Source: Photobacterium salinisoli
Lineage (GTDB): Bacteria; Pseudomonadota; Gammaproteobacteria; Enterobacterales; Vibrionaceae
Assembly: GCF_003614885.1 (NCBI RefSeq)
Contig: NZ_QZMS01000011.1
Coordinates: 248,001 to 312,000, forward strand
DNA length: 64,000 bases
Direction: 5' to 3'
Part shown: positions 1 through 8,820 of the stretch, in pieces
Layout of the letters: each line of letters starts with the position of its first letter
How positions within the stretch are numbered: the first letter of the stretch is position 1
Translations under genes and position numbers: made by a program
Notes under the pieces: generated by a model
Seen by the model: the letters and a program-made list of their open reading frames with translations, nothing else
Databases searched by the model: none
Told to the model about the DNA's origin: nothing

Positions 1-297
1 AGCTTTAAGACAAACCTGCGCAGCACGTTGCTGATCAGGACTGAATGTATAAACAGCCGAGCGGTATCTGTGTCGCAAGGCATGGTTCGACGTGCAGCTG
101 TGGGTATAGAGGTGGATCTGAATCAGGGTATATAGATCGATTCTGGCAGGATCAAAGCGCAATAAAATCCCTTCAGACATCTCTTCGTATCCCTGAGCTG
201 ACAGCCAACCCTGATCGACTTCGCCAACGCCTTTCAAGGAACGAAACACAGCTTCAGTACACCAATGGCAGCTACCACCCAGACCGACAGTTTCCAT
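1..297 (-). CDS. msrA: MsrA-family methionine sulfoxide reductase, C-terminus cut by window edge
   Basis: The first 99 codons of a peptide-methionine (S)-S-oxide reductase, which repairs the S epimer of oxidised methionine. The N-terminus METVGLGGSCHWCTEAVF carries the MsrA active-site pattern (GxCxWCxE, with His in place of the usual Phe). GWLS and a conserved H-T/S-HC-like segment follow. The start is supported by an AGGAGG sequence about 9 bases upstream. The rest of the gene lies beyond position 1, so I cannot judge the resolving cysteines. MsrB is encoded separately about 1.6 kb away on the other strand, so the two epimer-specific repair enzymes are near each other but not in one operon. 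Confidence 0.85.
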   Translation of the reverse strand, partial: METVGLGGSCHWCTEAVFRSLKGVGEVDQGWLSAQGYEEMSEGILLRFDPARIDLYTLIQIHLYTHSCTSNHALRHRYRSAVYTFSPDQQRAAQVCLKA

Positions 298-515
298 CCT
301 CCGCCTCCTGCTTTATCCATTCGACTTTGGTTATTTGACTCCTTACGGCAGGAAATGGTTTCACCGACGGTTGTATCTGACCGATTTACCGGCTCAATTT
401 ATGTAATCAAATGTTGCACACGTTTAACACAGCCAGCGAAATATTGGTGCTATTACCGCACTTAGCTTTCGTCGAAAGAATGCTTTGTGTCTCTGAGAAG
501 GGCTTGGAAAGCCTT

Positions 516-537
516 CCCCGGGAAGGGCTCCCCGGGG
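516..537 (-). terminator. GC-rich hairpin downstream of trhO
   Basis: CCCCGGG and CCCGGGG arms around a short loop lie just past the trhO stop codon. There is no U-tract, so this may be only an mRNA 3' end structure. The rest of the gap between trhO and msrA holds nothing I recognise. Confidence 0.4.
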
Positions 538-557
538 ATGTTTGTTTGCTAACGCGA

Positions 558-1538
558 TTAACGCTGTTCGCGCTGCTGTTTCTTGCGTATCAGCTTTTCC
601 TGACGACGGGCTTCGATAATACTTTTGGCATCCCCGCCAACATGTTGTTCACCACGTTGTGCTGCCAGTTGAACCTGCTTCTCGCGCTCGCGGAAGCGGG
701 CTTTCTGCTCGTCAGTATGTTTATCAAAACATTTCGGGCAGCTTACGCCTTTTTCAAATTGCGCACTCTGCATGTCCTGTTCGGTAATTGGCAAACGGCA
801 TGCGTTACACATATCGTAAGAGCCTTTTTCCAGCTGGTGATTCACAGTAACACGGCCGTCAAAGACGTAGCATTCACCTTCCCACAGGCTCTCTTCGGCA
901 GGCACTTCTTCCAGGTATTTAAGAATGCCGCCTTCGAGATGATAAACCTCATCAAAGCCCTGCTCTTTCAGGTAAGCCGTGGATTTTTCACAGCGGATAC
1001 CCCCGGTACAGAACATCGCCACTTTCTTGTGTTTAGCCGGGTCCAGGTTCTCTTTGACATAATCCGGGAACTCGCGGAAAGTCTCTGTTTTCGGATTAAC
1101 GGCATGCTTGAAAGTACCGACTTCAATTTCATAGTCATTACGGGTATCGACGACGAAAACCTCAGGATCAGCAATCAGCTGGTTCCAGTCTTTTGGCTTC
1201 ACATAGGTGCCGACGACATGGCGCGGATCAATGCCTTCGACTCCCATAGTCACTATCTCTTTCTTCAACTTCACCTTGGAACGGTTGAACGGTTGATGAT
1301 CGTCGAATGACTCTTTGTACACTATGTCTGTTAAACGAGAATCCGTATTAAACCACGCCAGCAGGGCGTCAATACTTTCACGCTTACCGGCCACTGTGCC
1401 ATTAATACCTTCTTTAGCAAGCAGTAACGTACCGCGAACCTGATTCTCTTCCATCAGGTTCTGTAATGGCTCACGAAGGGCTTCAAAATCTTCCAGTGCA
1501 ACAAACTTGTACAGTGCACAAACTACATATTGGGACAT
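558..1538 (-). CDS. trhO: tRNA uridine(34) hydroxylase TrhO (YceA, rhodanese family)
   Basis: 326 residues, full length for TrhO, the oxygen-dependent enzyme that makes 5-hydroxyuridine at the wobble position of tRNAs in the cytoplasm. Residues 1-95 form the N-terminal acylphosphatase-like part, and the rhodanese domain follows. The catalytic loop [10 protein letters not shown] places the active cysteine at residue 177. After it come a zinc-ribbon-like CNAC...CPKC segment and a basic C-terminal tail rich in Arg and Gln. The start has GAGGAAAA upstream. It is transcribed away from msrB across a shared 360 bp intergenic region, and the gene appears monocistronic. The long open frame on the opposite strand is antisense overlap, not a gene. 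Confidence 0.95.
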   Translation of the reverse strand: MSQYVVCALYKFVALEDFEALREPLQNLMEENQVRGTLLLAKEGINGTVAGKRESIDALLAWFNTDSRLTDIVYKESFDDHQPFNRSKVKLKKEIVTMGVEGIDPRHVVGTYVKPKDWNQLIADPEVFVVDTRNDYEIEVGTFKHAVNPKTETFREFPDYVKENLDPAKHKKVAMFCTGGIRCEKSTAYLKEQGFDEVYHLEGGILKYLEEVPAEESLWEGECYVFDGRVTVNHQLEKGSYDMCNACRLPITEQDMQSAQFEKGVSCPKCFDKHTDEQKARFREREKQVQLAAQRGEQHVGGDAKSIIEARRQEKLIRKKQQREQR

Positions 1539-1898
1539 CGCTTTTCCTCAGTGCGGACTGGATCGTAAATCCAGAGCATTGTTTTATACATAAACGGGTA
1601 ATCTCTGCTGAGCCTGCGACGTGATCTCGCCGTTTACCAAGCAAGCCTGTTTTCAGGCCGATACCGGTTGGCCCAACATCCCCGTCATTCACAGTTTTTA
1701 CTACGATTGCACCTATGGGCAGCATACAAAAGTGAATAAGCGCGGCATTATAGCCAAGTCTGGTCGTATAAAACACACATTTAGAATAGGGTTAAAGTAT
1801 GCAGTTTTCTCGGGGCTGTACCTTTGAGAACCGCTTTTCTTGAAATTTTTAGCCTGTGACCCTATCTATAACACCATACTTGTTAGTTGGAGAACGAC
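1539..1898. other. Divergent intergenic region between trhO and msrB
   Basis: 360 bp that must hold the promoters of both flanking genes. Short open frames here have no ribosome-binding site or recognisable product. I see no repeat or known operator. Confidence 0.5.
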
Positions 1899-2345
1899 AT
1901 GCTCACTTGGGAAAAAGTTATTGAACACGCTGCCAAAGGCGATATCGTGCCTCCCCGCCGTGTTGAAAAGAGCGAAGAAGAATGGCGCCAGCAACTGACT
2001 GACGATGAATATTACATTACGCGCCAGAAAGGCACGGAAAGGCCGTTTAAGTCAGAAATGTGCGAATTGTTCGAGCCAGGAGAGTACGCCTGTGTCTGTT
2101 GCGGCAATATGCTGTTTGACGCCAGAGAAAAGTTTGATTCAGGTTCAGGCTGGCCATCCTTCACACAACCGGTAGACATCAATGCTATCAATTATCTGAT
2201 GGACACCTCGCATGGTATGCAGCGAATAGAAACCGTTTGTTCCGTCTGCGATGCCCATCTGGGTCATGTCTTTCCTGATGGCCCGGCACCCAGCGGACTA
2301 CGATACTGCATGAATGCCGTTGCGCTTAAAAAAGTCAGCCTGTAA
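1899..2345 (+). CDS. msrB: Peptide-methionine (R)-S-oxide reductase MsrB
   Basis: 148 residues, the usual size for a stand-alone MsrB, which reduces methionine-R-sulfoxide in proteins. Zinc ligands are seen as CVCC (65-68) and CSVC (114-117). GSGWPSF (82-88) and the catalytic RYCMN motif with Cys137 are present, and Cys55 is in the place of the resolving cysteine. The chosen ATG has GGAG seven bases upstream. An in-frame TTG four codons earlier overlaps that ribosome-binding site and is unlikely. The usual RYCxNS motif reads RYCMNA here, a conservative change. A bidirectional terminator follows at once. Confidence 0.95.
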   Translation: MLTWEKVIEHAAKGDIVPPRRVEKSEEEWRQQLTDDEYYITRQKGTERPFKSEMCELFEPGEYACVCCGNMLFDAREKFDSGSGWPSFTQPVDINAINYLMDTSHGMQRIETVCSVCDAHLGHVFPDGPAPSGLRYCMNAVALKKVSL

Positions 2346-2349
2346 ACGC

Positions 2350-2375
2350 ACTTGCCCGATGTCTGTCGGGCAAGT
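2350..2375. terminator. Bidirectional terminator between msrB and the 94-aa gene
   Basis: Perfect 10 bp stem ACTTGCCCGA / TCGGGCAAGT with a six-base loop, then an AT-rich tract. It touches the stop codon of the convergent downstream gene. Confidence 0.85.
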
Positions 2376-2659
2376 TATTTATATTTATCCCTGGCTGCTT
2401 TGAATGCTTTTTTCATTGTTTCGAACGCTTCTTCCGCACCCTGACGCAATTCTCCCCATGCGCTTTCGCTGGCATGTTTCACTTCATCCAGTTTTTTATC
2501 TGCCTCCGCTTTTCTGGTTTTCAGTTGCTCAATTTCATCACGATATTTTTCTTTCAGCTCCGCACTGGAATGCTGAGCTTTTGCTTCCAGCTTGTCGATT
2601 TCAGCATTGATCTCTTTCATCTGTGCGTTGAGCTTCTCTACAAATGCTTTTCTGTCCAT
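2375..2659 (-). CDS. Small coiled-coil protein of unknown function
   Basis: 94 residues, almost entirely helical and highly charged (Lys, Glu, Ala), with heptad-like spacing across residues 10-90. There is no signal peptide and no cysteine. It resembles small stress-response coiled-coil proteins of the sll1863 or apolipoprotein-like type found in many proteobacteria, but I do not recognise a specific function. The start ATG has GGGAG upstream. A longer frame extends 25 codons upstream without a ribosome-binding site and was rejected. It is convergent with msrB through a shared terminator. Confidence 0.7.
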   Translation of the reverse strand: MDRKAFVEKLNAQMKEINAEIDKLEAKAQHSSAELKEKYRDEIEQLKTRKAEADKKLDEVKHASESAWGELRQGAEEAFETMKKAFKAARDKYK

Positions 2660-2810
2660 CTCATACTCCCTCAAAGTGTGTGAATCACAGGCGTACCCGT
2701 GAATTGTGCATAAACGCATTGCAGATATAAGCATAGCTGCTTAGTCGTGGTCTGAAAGTGTCATTCCGGAATATAAAACAGGAATACTTGTAGTACATGC
2801 CTGATAACGC

Positions 2811-2954
2811 TATACCTGTCCTACTTGAAGTTGCAGCGGTGTTGGCTGCGTTCATTCACTGGAACGCCAGCCCGGCCCAATCACATAGTTCAGCTATGCT
2901 CATGGGGATTCACTCACTTGCCGCCTACCTGCATCATCAAGTAGTTTAGGTATA
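2811..2954. repeat. ERIC-like palindromic intergenic repeat
   Basis: About 144 bp with terminal inverted repeats (TATACCTGTCCTACTTGAAG against the complement of ATCAAGTAGTTTAGGTATA). Internal segments match what I know of the ERIC consensus: TTGGCTGCGTTCATTCA and GGGGATTCACTCACTTGCCG with GCCTACCTGCA. It sits directly upstream of the deformylase gene, so it is probably transcribed into its 5' leader and folds into a long hairpin. Confidence 0.8.
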
Positions 2955-2988
2955 TTACTCACCCATAGACGACTAAGGGAGAACAAGG

Positions 2989-3504
2989 ATGATCATCGCG
3001 CAGTTAGGCAATCCGATCTTGCGCCAGCAGGCAAAAACGCTGTCGACTGACCAATGGAAAGAATACGCTGCCTTTTTTACCGACCTGGAAGCCCTGATGC
3101 TCACTCATCAGGGAGTGGGTATTGCTGCCCCGCAGGTCAGTGAATCACTGCGTGCTTTTATTGTCGCTTCTTCACCAAACGCCCGTTATCCGAACGCTCC
3201 TGCTATGGCACCCACGCTTATGCTCAACCCTGAGATTTACTGGATGAGCGAAGAGAAAGAAAAGGACTGGGAAGGCTGCCTGAGTATCCCAGGTATACGT
3301 GCACTGGTACCACGTTCCACCAAAATCAGCGTCGGCTACGAGCAGCTTGATGGTCAGAAAGTCCGCTGTGAATTATCCGGCTTCATCGCACGGATTTTTC
3401 AGCATGAATTAGACCACTTAAACGGTATTGTCTTTCTTGATCGCGCTGACTCACACGATTACGTCACTGAAGCAGAATACCGCCGGCAACTGGGCCTGAA
3501 CTGA
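2989..3504 (+). CDS. def: Peptide deformylase (paralogue not linked to fmt)
   Basis: 171 residues. Peptide deformylase removes the formyl group from nascent protein N-termini using a Fe2+ or Zn2+ centre. All three motifs are intact: GVGIAAPQ (42-49), EGCLS (95-99, metal-binding Cys97) and HELDH (139-143, both His and the catalytic Glu). The start ATG has GGGAGAACAAGG upstream. The usual def gene sits with fmt (methionyl-tRNA formyltransferase); this copy stands alone, so it is probably a second, accessory deformylase. Its 5' leader carries the ERIC-like repeat. Confidence 0.92.
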   Translation: MIIAQLGNPILRQQAKTLSTDQWKEYAAFFTDLEALMLTHQGVGIAAPQVSESLRAFIVASSPNARYPNAPAMAPTLMLNPEIYWMSEEKEKDWEGCLSIPGIRALVPRSTKISVGYEQLDGQKVRCELSGFIARIFQHELDHLNGIVFLDRADSHDYVTEAEYRRQLGLN

Positions 3505-3530
3505 AAGAAGCGGCTGTAGCCGCTTCTTTC
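3503..3530 (+). terminator. Hairpin terminator after def
   Basis: GAAAGAAGCGGCT / (A)GCCGCTTCTTTC, a perfect 12-13 bp stem that starts inside the def stop codon. It is convergent with the transporter gene on the minus strand. Confidence 0.7.
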
Positions 3531-3564
3531 AATTACTATCTTCTCGCCAACTGCTCTTACTTCC

Positions 3565-4461
3565 TTAGCTATGACCTCTGGCGGACACCGAACTGTTGTC
3601 TTGCTGTCCGTCCTGCACAGTGGCTGCAGCCCAGGTTGGCTTGGTAGGTTTCTTCATTAGTAGTAACGCCATCATAATCAAACCAATCCCTGCCCACTGC
3701 AGGATCCCAAGGCTTTCTCCGACCAATCCGATACCCAGCAAGACAGCGGTAACCGGGTTCATCAATGAAAACATCGACATGACATTCGGTCCGAGTTTTT
3801 TCACTGAACGTACCCAAGCCCAGTAGCCAAACGCGGTATTGAGCAATACCAGCCATAATAAGCCGGGAACAGCCTCCGCAGACAAGGCGACCGGTGCGCC
3901 GGCAACAAACCATGCGAAGGGAATCAGCATGATGCCACCGAGAACAAGCTGCCAGGCGGCAAAACTCAGCGCATCGTTGACCGGCCAGCGTTTCATCCAG
4001 ATAGCGGACTGTGAAACCAGTGCCGTACCAGCCAGGGCAGCCAGGGTGCCAATCGGATCTAAGTCTGCTGACGGGTTCAGCAATAAACCCACCCCAATTA
4101 ACCCCAGTACCGCTAACACCACTGAACGAGGGTCAGGCTTTTTGCCTTCTCCCAGCCACTGCAACAGCATCATCTGCAGAGGCATAGTGGCGCCTAATGT
4201 GCCAGCCACTGATCCTGGCAGTCGGTAAGCTGCAATAAACAGCAACACAAAAAAAGCGGCAATATTGCAAAAACTCAGCAGTGTCATACGGCTCCAGCTC
4301 AGCGGCGGTAGCTTAGGACGTAATAACAGCAATACCAGTCCGGCAGGTAATGCCCGCCACACGGCAACCCAGTAAGGAGACATGTCTTGCAGAAACAGGC
4401 TGACAGCAGCATAAGTACTGCCCCACAGCATGGGGACTAATAACGCGAGCAGATAGTTCAT
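3565..4461 (-). CDS. EamA-family (DMT) transporter
   Basis: 298 residues with ten predicted transmembrane segments arranged as two EamA repeats (about 1-140 and 150-290). This is typical of drug/metabolite transporters in the inner membrane that export amino acids or small metabolites. The substrate cannot be told from sequence. The ATG chosen has AAGGAAAG upstream; an in-frame TTG five codons earlier overlaps that site. It is divergent from a MarR regulator, with a strong palindrome between them, so it is likely repressed by that regulator. Confidence 0.88.
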   Translation of the reverse strand: MNYLLALLVPMLWGSTYAAVSLFLQDMSPYWVAVWRALPAGLVLLLLRPKLPPLSWSRMTLLSFCNIAAFFVLLFIAAYRLPGSVAGTLGATMPLQMMLLQWLGEGKKPDPRSVVLAVLGLIGVGLLLNPSADLDPIGTLAALAGTALVSQSAIWMKRWPVNDALSFAAWQLVLGGIMLIPFAWFVAGAPVALSAEAVPGLLWLVLLNTAFGYWAWVRSVKKLGPNVMSMFSLMNPVTAVLLGIGLVGESLGILQWAGIGLIMMALLLMKKPTKPTWAAATVQDGQQDNSSVSARGHS

Positions 4462-4492
4462 TTCACTTTCCTTCAAGAATCTTTTCTTAAGA

Positions 4493-4510
4493 TATCTTTT
4501 GTTAAAGATA
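4493..4510. promoter_or_regulatory. Candidate MarR operator
   Basis: A perfect 7 bp inverted repeat TATCTTT-TGTT-AAAGATA lies 32 bp upstream of the EamA start codon and about 93 bp before marR. A related palindrome AAGATATCTT overlaps it at 4489-4498, and a further TATCTTT half-site lies near 4540. Length, spacing and position fit a MarR-family operator that controls both divergent genes. Confidence 0.65.
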
Positions 4511-4602
4511 AATTAGTGGCTATTTGTCTTTTAATCAAGTATCTTTTTCAAAAAGTTAATTATGTAATTTTGGCTTAATCACGAACGGACAGGCCTAACC
4601 CT

Positions 4603-5094
4603 ATGCAAGATCATGTCGATAAACTATTGATTCAATGGCAGGAGCACCGGCCAGATTTGGATTGTTCCCCTATGGGGATCATTGGCCGTATGTATCGTGC
4701 CCACAGAATAATGACAGACAGTATCAATGCTGTTTTCAAAGACTACGGACTGAGCCAGGTTGAGTTTGATATTCTGGCCTCACTGCGCAGAGCCGGCGAA
4801 CCCCTTACACCCACCCAGCTTTATCACACCGTGATGCTGTCTTCTGGTGCGATGACAGCCAGACTGGATAAGCTGACCGACAGAGGATTGATCTATCGTC
4901 AGCCGAGTGACGATGACAGGCGCAGCTGTAAGGTATGGCTAACAGATGAAGGGCAGGCACTGGTTGATAAAGCCGTCACGGCCCATGTCGCCAATGAACA
5001 TCAGATGCTGACGGCATTGGATAAAGACGAACAGGCACAGCTGGCAGGTTTACTGCGAAAATGGCTTTTGGCTAATGAATCGGCATTGAAATAA
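4603..5094 (+). CDS. MarR-family transcriptional regulator
   Basis: 163 residues with a winged helix-turn-helix at about 50-115: a helix-turn-helix around TPTQLYHTVMLSSGAMTARL and the wing DDDRRSCKVWLTDEG, the classic MarR DxRxxxxxLT signature. N- and C-terminal helices form the dimer interface. It is divergently placed with an EamA exporter gene, the common arrangement for a ligand-responsive repressor that controls an efflux gene and itself. The ligand is unknown. Confidence 0.92.
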   Translation: MQDHVDKLLIQWQEHRPDLDCSPMGIIGRMYRAHRIMTDSINAVFKDYGLSQVEFDILASLRRAGEPLTPTQLYHTVMLSSGAMTARLDKLTDRGLIYRQPSDDDRRSCKVWLTDEGQALVDKAVTAHVANEHQMLTALDKDEQAQLAGLLRKWLLANESALK

Positions 5095-5100
5095 CATCAG

Positions 5101-6417
5101 TCAGCACTGTCGTATTTCATCAAGAATCGCCTGATACCGCTGTTCAACATCAGCCAGATCCTGTGCTTCATTCAGACTATCATGACTGGATCGCAGGATC
5201 ATATCAGCCTGGCGACGAACAGCATGCTGCTGCTCACTCGTTCGGCAATGACTGGCAATCCGGCTAAGGCTTTCAAGCAGCCGGATAGTCACCGCCGTAT
5301 CCGATTTGCCATGCTGACGAATCTGATCAAAGGCGGCATTGAGTATCCCGGTAAACGTCAGAGGCGGTTCTTCCAGCCGCAACTGTCCCTCATCGTCAAA
5401 CCAGCGTGCAGAATGAAATGACCGGCCTGTCAGTGAGCAAAGTATTGCACTGAGTCTGTCGACGCAGGTCATGGCTGTAAAGGGGTCATTGATACCCGGC
5501 GACAATGCTCTGACGGCCACTTCAACCAATTGATAAACTGCAAATTCGGGGTCTTGTTCCGGAGTGCGCAATTTACCGACAATCATACAATCGCGAAGCT
5601 GCGTATCCAGATCTTCTTCCGGCTCAGTATCAGAGTGCACAACCGCGATTGAACCATCTTTGACGATAAACTCCCCGGCCCGGTAACCCAGCTCAATCCG
5701 GCAATCAAACTGCTGCGCGAGCTGACATAAACATTGTCTGTCTAGGGCTTGCAGGTAACCTTCACTGTCTGCCGTGACCACATGATGAAAGATCCTGGTT
5801 AGATTGCGATCAGTCTGAAAGGGTTCTGGATCAGATTCACCAAGCTCATCTGGAAAAAATTGTTCAATGTACTGATTCAGCTCCTCATACACGCTATTTA
5901 CGACATTATCCGCCTGAATCGAGGTGGCCACATGGTGAATGAAATAAATCAGAACTGCGACATTCAACATGGCCAGTAACAAGGCCAGATTGACCGCAAT
6001 GCGGGGAACGAACTCATTGCCATTGGAATAGGTCACACTGCTTAAGACAAGCAGGCAATAGATAAACGTCGCTATGAAGGTGCCAAGCACATACTGATTG
6101 CCGGGATCGCGCATAAAATTTCGCAGCAAGCGGGGACCAAACTGAGACGAAGCCAGCGTCAATGCCACTATGGTGATTGAAAAAGCCACCCCGGCTACCG
6201 TCACCATGGAACCCGCAATCGTCGACAGCACGCTGCGGGCGCCCTCTGCACCTCCCGTAAAGCCAATATCAGGCAAAACCAGAGAAAAGTGCACCAGCTG
6301 CTTATCCAGGGTAACAACAATCCGCGCCAGCCCGATGGCAATGATCACCATCATAGCAGGGACGAACCAGAAACTGCTCCTTACCGCTTCCCAACGATTT
6401 AACCAGTGTGTTTTCAT
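5101..6417 (-). CDS. DUF2254-family inner-membrane protein
   Basis: 438 residues. Four hydrophobic segments fill roughly residues 15-185, including FSITIVALTLASSQFGPRLL and GTFIATFIYCLLVL, and a soluble C-terminal half follows with LSPGINDPFTAMTCVDRL. These are hallmarks of the DUF2254 family. The function is not known to me. The start at MKTHWLN gives a standard positive-inside N-terminus, although its ribosome-binding site (GGCAGGGCAGG) is imperfect. A 22-codon upstream extension was rejected. It is convergent with marR, with only a 6 bp gap. Confidence 0.8.
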   Translation of the reverse strand: MKTHWLNRWEAVRSSFWFVPAMMVIIAIGLARIVVTLDKQLVHFSLVLPDIGFTGGAEGARSVLSTIAGSMVTVAGVAFSITIVALTLASSQFGPRLLRNFMRDPGNQYVLGTFIATFIYCLLVLSSVTYSNGNEFVPRIAVNLALLLAMLNVAVLIYFIHHVATSIQADNVVNSVYEELNQYIEQFFPDELGESDPEPFQTDRNLTRIFHHVVTADSEGYLQALDRQCLCQLAQQFDCRIELGYRAGEFIVKDGSIAVVHSDTEPEEDLDTQLRDCMIVGKLRTPEQDPEFAVYQLVEVAVRALSPGINDPFTAMTCVDRLSAILCSLTGRSFHSARWFDDEGQLRLEEPPLTFTGILNAAFDQIRQHGKSDTAVTIRLLESLSRIASHCRTSEQQHAVRRQADMILRSSHDSLNEAQDLADVEQRYQAILDEIRQC

Positions 6418-6613
6418 GCCTGCCCTGCCGTAAAGATGAAGCACCTGACTGGCCAGACAACTCAATGCGCGTATCAGAAACAACTTTGAGATCGGCTGGC
6501 ATTAAAGGCGGGCAGAGATATTTGCCCGCTGTGATAAAGATAGCAGAGCAGAAAAGTAAACCTCTGATAACAGGCTTAAAGCCAGCGCGGCTTAAGGCTG
6601 ATCGTTGCAGAGA

Positions 6614-7147
6614 TCAGGCAGGTTGTGTCCAAACGGTTCGAAAATGCTCCAGAACCAGCACAGTGTCCTCGCTCATCTCAATACCCAGCTCTTCGCACTC
6701 GGTGCTGAAAAACTGCCAGTGCGCATCACGCCACCAGCGCAACGATTTGTCACCCTCTCCTTCAGCGGCCGCAAACTCAGCGGTCACATCGCTGAACCGG
6801 GCTTCTGTCACCCGGGTAATTTGCGTGATAGCAACTGGCGCTCCTTCCCAGTCAGTGACCACCTGTAAATGACCGACCTGCGGCATTGGTTCTGGCCCTT
6901 GTTCACCGCCGGTCTGATACCAGTATTTCATACTGCAGCTGGCTTGTTTTTCCCCTTTTCGTACCAGTTCAGCACAAATGTCTGCATTGTCTTTGTCTGT
7001 ACAGAAATAATCTGCACTGACACTTGGGATGACCGGTATTTCAGCTTCCGGTAAAGTCACCAAATACGCCGACAGGCAGTCGGCCGCCCGGGAAGAAAGC
7101 TGAAATTCTTTCGCTAATGTTGCCGGTGCAAAGTTGCTAAAAATCAT
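6614..7147 (-). CDS. ASCH-domain protein
   Basis: 177 residues. The C-terminal two thirds carry the ASCH fold: W-x-x-GGEQGP, PMPQVGHLQVVTDWEG, ITQITRVTEARFSDVT and a closing VLVLEHFRTVW. ASCH domains are beta-barrels related to PUA and are thought to bind RNA; some members are ribonucleases or amidohydrolases acting on acetylated cytidine. The exact activity cannot be assigned. It lies 26 bp downstream of the patatin-like gene and may be cotranscribed with it. Confidence 0.82.
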   Translation of the reverse strand: MIFSNFAPATLAKEFQLSSRAADCLSAYLVTLPEAEIPVIPSVSADYFCTDKDNADICAELVRKGEKQASCSMKYWYQTGGEQGPEPMPQVGHLQVVTDWEGAPVAITQITRVTEARFSDVTAEFAAAEGEGDKSLRWWRDAHWQFFSTECEELGIEMSEDTVLVLEHFRTVWTQPA

Positions 7148-7173
7148 GATTTCCCTATCGTGATAAACGTTGC

Positions 7174-8004
7174 TTATCGCCCGGCGAGCGCCGCCGCCAG
7201 GCCCATCTGATAGCCGGTATCTAACCGTTTTTTGTCTGTGGTAATACGCCCGACATCAAACTCTGCCGGCGGTGCTATCACATGAATTCGGCAGTCTTCA
7301 GGCGGATTCTCAATAAACGCAATGGCGTTATTGTAATTGTCGGCGCGCTTCATCATCACCCGCGCCAGCTCAGGGGTATCTGCCAGCATACGGCGGAGGA
7401 ACCAACCCGTTTTGCTGGGTTTCTTCCGGTAACCTAAAGGACGTGACAAAATCACCGTGATTTCCCGGGCACCCATTTGATAGGCTTGAATGACAGGAAT
7501 GGAGTCGGCTACCCCGCCGTCTGTCATGGCATCGCCATTCAGCAACGGATAATCCCGGTACGCTACCGGCACAGAGCAAGAAGCTTTCAGCAGTTGTTCA
7601 AGATTAGCTGCCGTGGCTTTCGTATAAACCGCCTCTCCTGTTGAGACCTGAGTAGTGACTACGTACAAAGGAATGGGTTGTGCGTCAAATGCATCCAGAT
7701 CCAAACGGATTTCATTGATAGTGATCTCCCACAGCCAGTCGAGATCCAACCAGTGTCCGCCGCGCACAAATTTACGCAAACTGATAAATTCAGGGCGGCA
7801 GGAGTAATCTGTGATCACTGTGTAATTTCGGCCATGCTGATTGGCCAGCCAGGCCGCCAGATTGGTGGAACCCGCCGAGACACCGATGCAAAAATCAAAG
7901 GGACGATAATGCTGCTCTAAAAATCCATCCAGCACCCCGGCGGCAAAAATACCCCGCATCGCGCCGCCTTCAACAACCAGTGCATGAGGTTCAGCCGCTG
8001 CCAT
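7174..8004 (-). CDS. Patatin-like phospholipase (YjjU-type)
   Basis: 276 residues. The patatin domain spans nearly the whole protein: oxyanion loop GGAMRGIFAAG (13-23), nucleophile elbow GVSAGS with Ser43, and the catalytic Asp in TDGGVADS. This is a Ser-Asp dyad lipid acyl hydrolase. No signal peptide is seen, so it is probably cytoplasmic or peripheral. The start has AGGAGAGAAG upstream. The next gene downstream encodes an ASCH protein. Confidence 0.9.
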   Translation of the reverse strand: MAAAEPHALVVEGGAMRGIFAAGVLDGFLEQHYRPFDFCIGVSAGSTNLAAWLANQHGRNYTVITDYSCRPEFISLRKFVRGGHWLDLDWLWEITINEIRLDLDAFDAQPIPLYVVTTQVSTGEAVYTKATAANLEQLLKASCSVPVAYRDYPLLNGDAMTDGGVADSIPVIQAYQMGAREITVILSRPLGYRKKPSKTGWFLRRMLADTPELARVMMKRADNYNNAIAFIENPPEDCRIHVIAPPAEFDVGRITTDKKRLDTGYQMGLAAALAGR

Positions 8005-8079
8005 TCTTCTCTCCTCTCAGACCAGATCTGACTAAGCACAGGCTATAACAACAGCCAGTGCTTATGCCACAGGTTCGGA

Positions 8080-8799
8080 TTAGCCCTTGTTCTTGATGAA
8101 CAAATAGAATCCAAATCCCATCGTGTCGCGGCCAAACTGGTGGTAATAAGCATTCCACTCACGAACCGCATCACGCTTTTGACGGGCTGCCTCATCCTCA
8201 GGATTGGCCATCACAGCACGTTCTGCTTTGAGTCGAAAACAACCTTCAAAATGATCCCACTCATCCTGGTTACTGGTGGCGGCATACACAGTTGCCAGAC
8301 CATGAGATTCAGCCAGAGACATATTGCCCTGGTGATCGTAATAGATCCCGATCGGTTCACCAATGAAGTCCAGATACGCCTGGGCCGGCGGTTGCTTCCA
8401 ATAGGCTTCGCCAATCAGCAACTGACCATGGGGTTTCAACCATTGCTGCATTTGAGTCAGTGCTGCCGGATAACCAGCATCCCCTTCACCAAAGGCATGG
8501 GTCGATCCCATACAGATAGCCACATCATATTGAGTCGCTATCGGGTACGCTTTTGCGTCAGCCACTTCAAATGTCACTCTATCGGCCAATCCCATCGCCT
8601 CTGCTTTCGCATTGGCGGCAGCAATGCAGGTCTCCGAAATGTCCAGTCCCAGACAGTGTGCCCCTGTCGCGCTGGCAAGACGAAGTAATAATTCCCCTTC
8701 CCCACAGCCAATATCAATCACATGACTGTCCGTATGAAGATTCAGTATCTCGATCAGTCGATGTGCTTTTTCTAAACTGAGCGGGCTGTTAAATAACAT
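8080..8799 (-). CDS. SAM-dependent methyltransferase
   Basis: 239 residues with a class I Rossmann methyltransferase core: motif I VIDIGCGEGELLL (28-40), an acidic turn LGLDIS, motif II VADAKAYP and the post-motif LKPHGQLLIGE. The substrate is unknown. It lies 21 bp downstream of a GNAT acetyltransferase gene and is probably cotranscribed. AAGGA precedes the start. Confidence 0.88.
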   Translation of the reverse strand: MLFNSPLSLEKAHRLIEILNLHTDSHVIDIGCGEGELLLRLASATGAHCLGLDISETCIAAANAKAEAMGLADRVTFEVADAKAYPIATQYDVAICMGSTHAFGEGDAGYPAALTQMQQWLKPHGQLLIGEAYWKQPPAQAYLDFIGEPIGIYYDHQGNMSLAESHGLATVYAATSNQDEWDHFEGCFRLKAERAVMANPEDEAARQKRDAVREWNAYYHQFGRDTMGFGFYLFIKNKG

Positions 8800-8820
8800 G
8801 CAATGTCCTTATATCACTAT

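Noticed and set aside
45..338. 97-codon plus-strand frame at the left edge
   Set aside because: It is the antisense of the MsrA gene fragment, which shows the active-site motif on the minus strand.
411..1310. Long 299-codon open frame on the plus strand
   Set aside because: It is fully antisense to trhO, which has strong family motifs. No ribosome-binding site or recognisable product.
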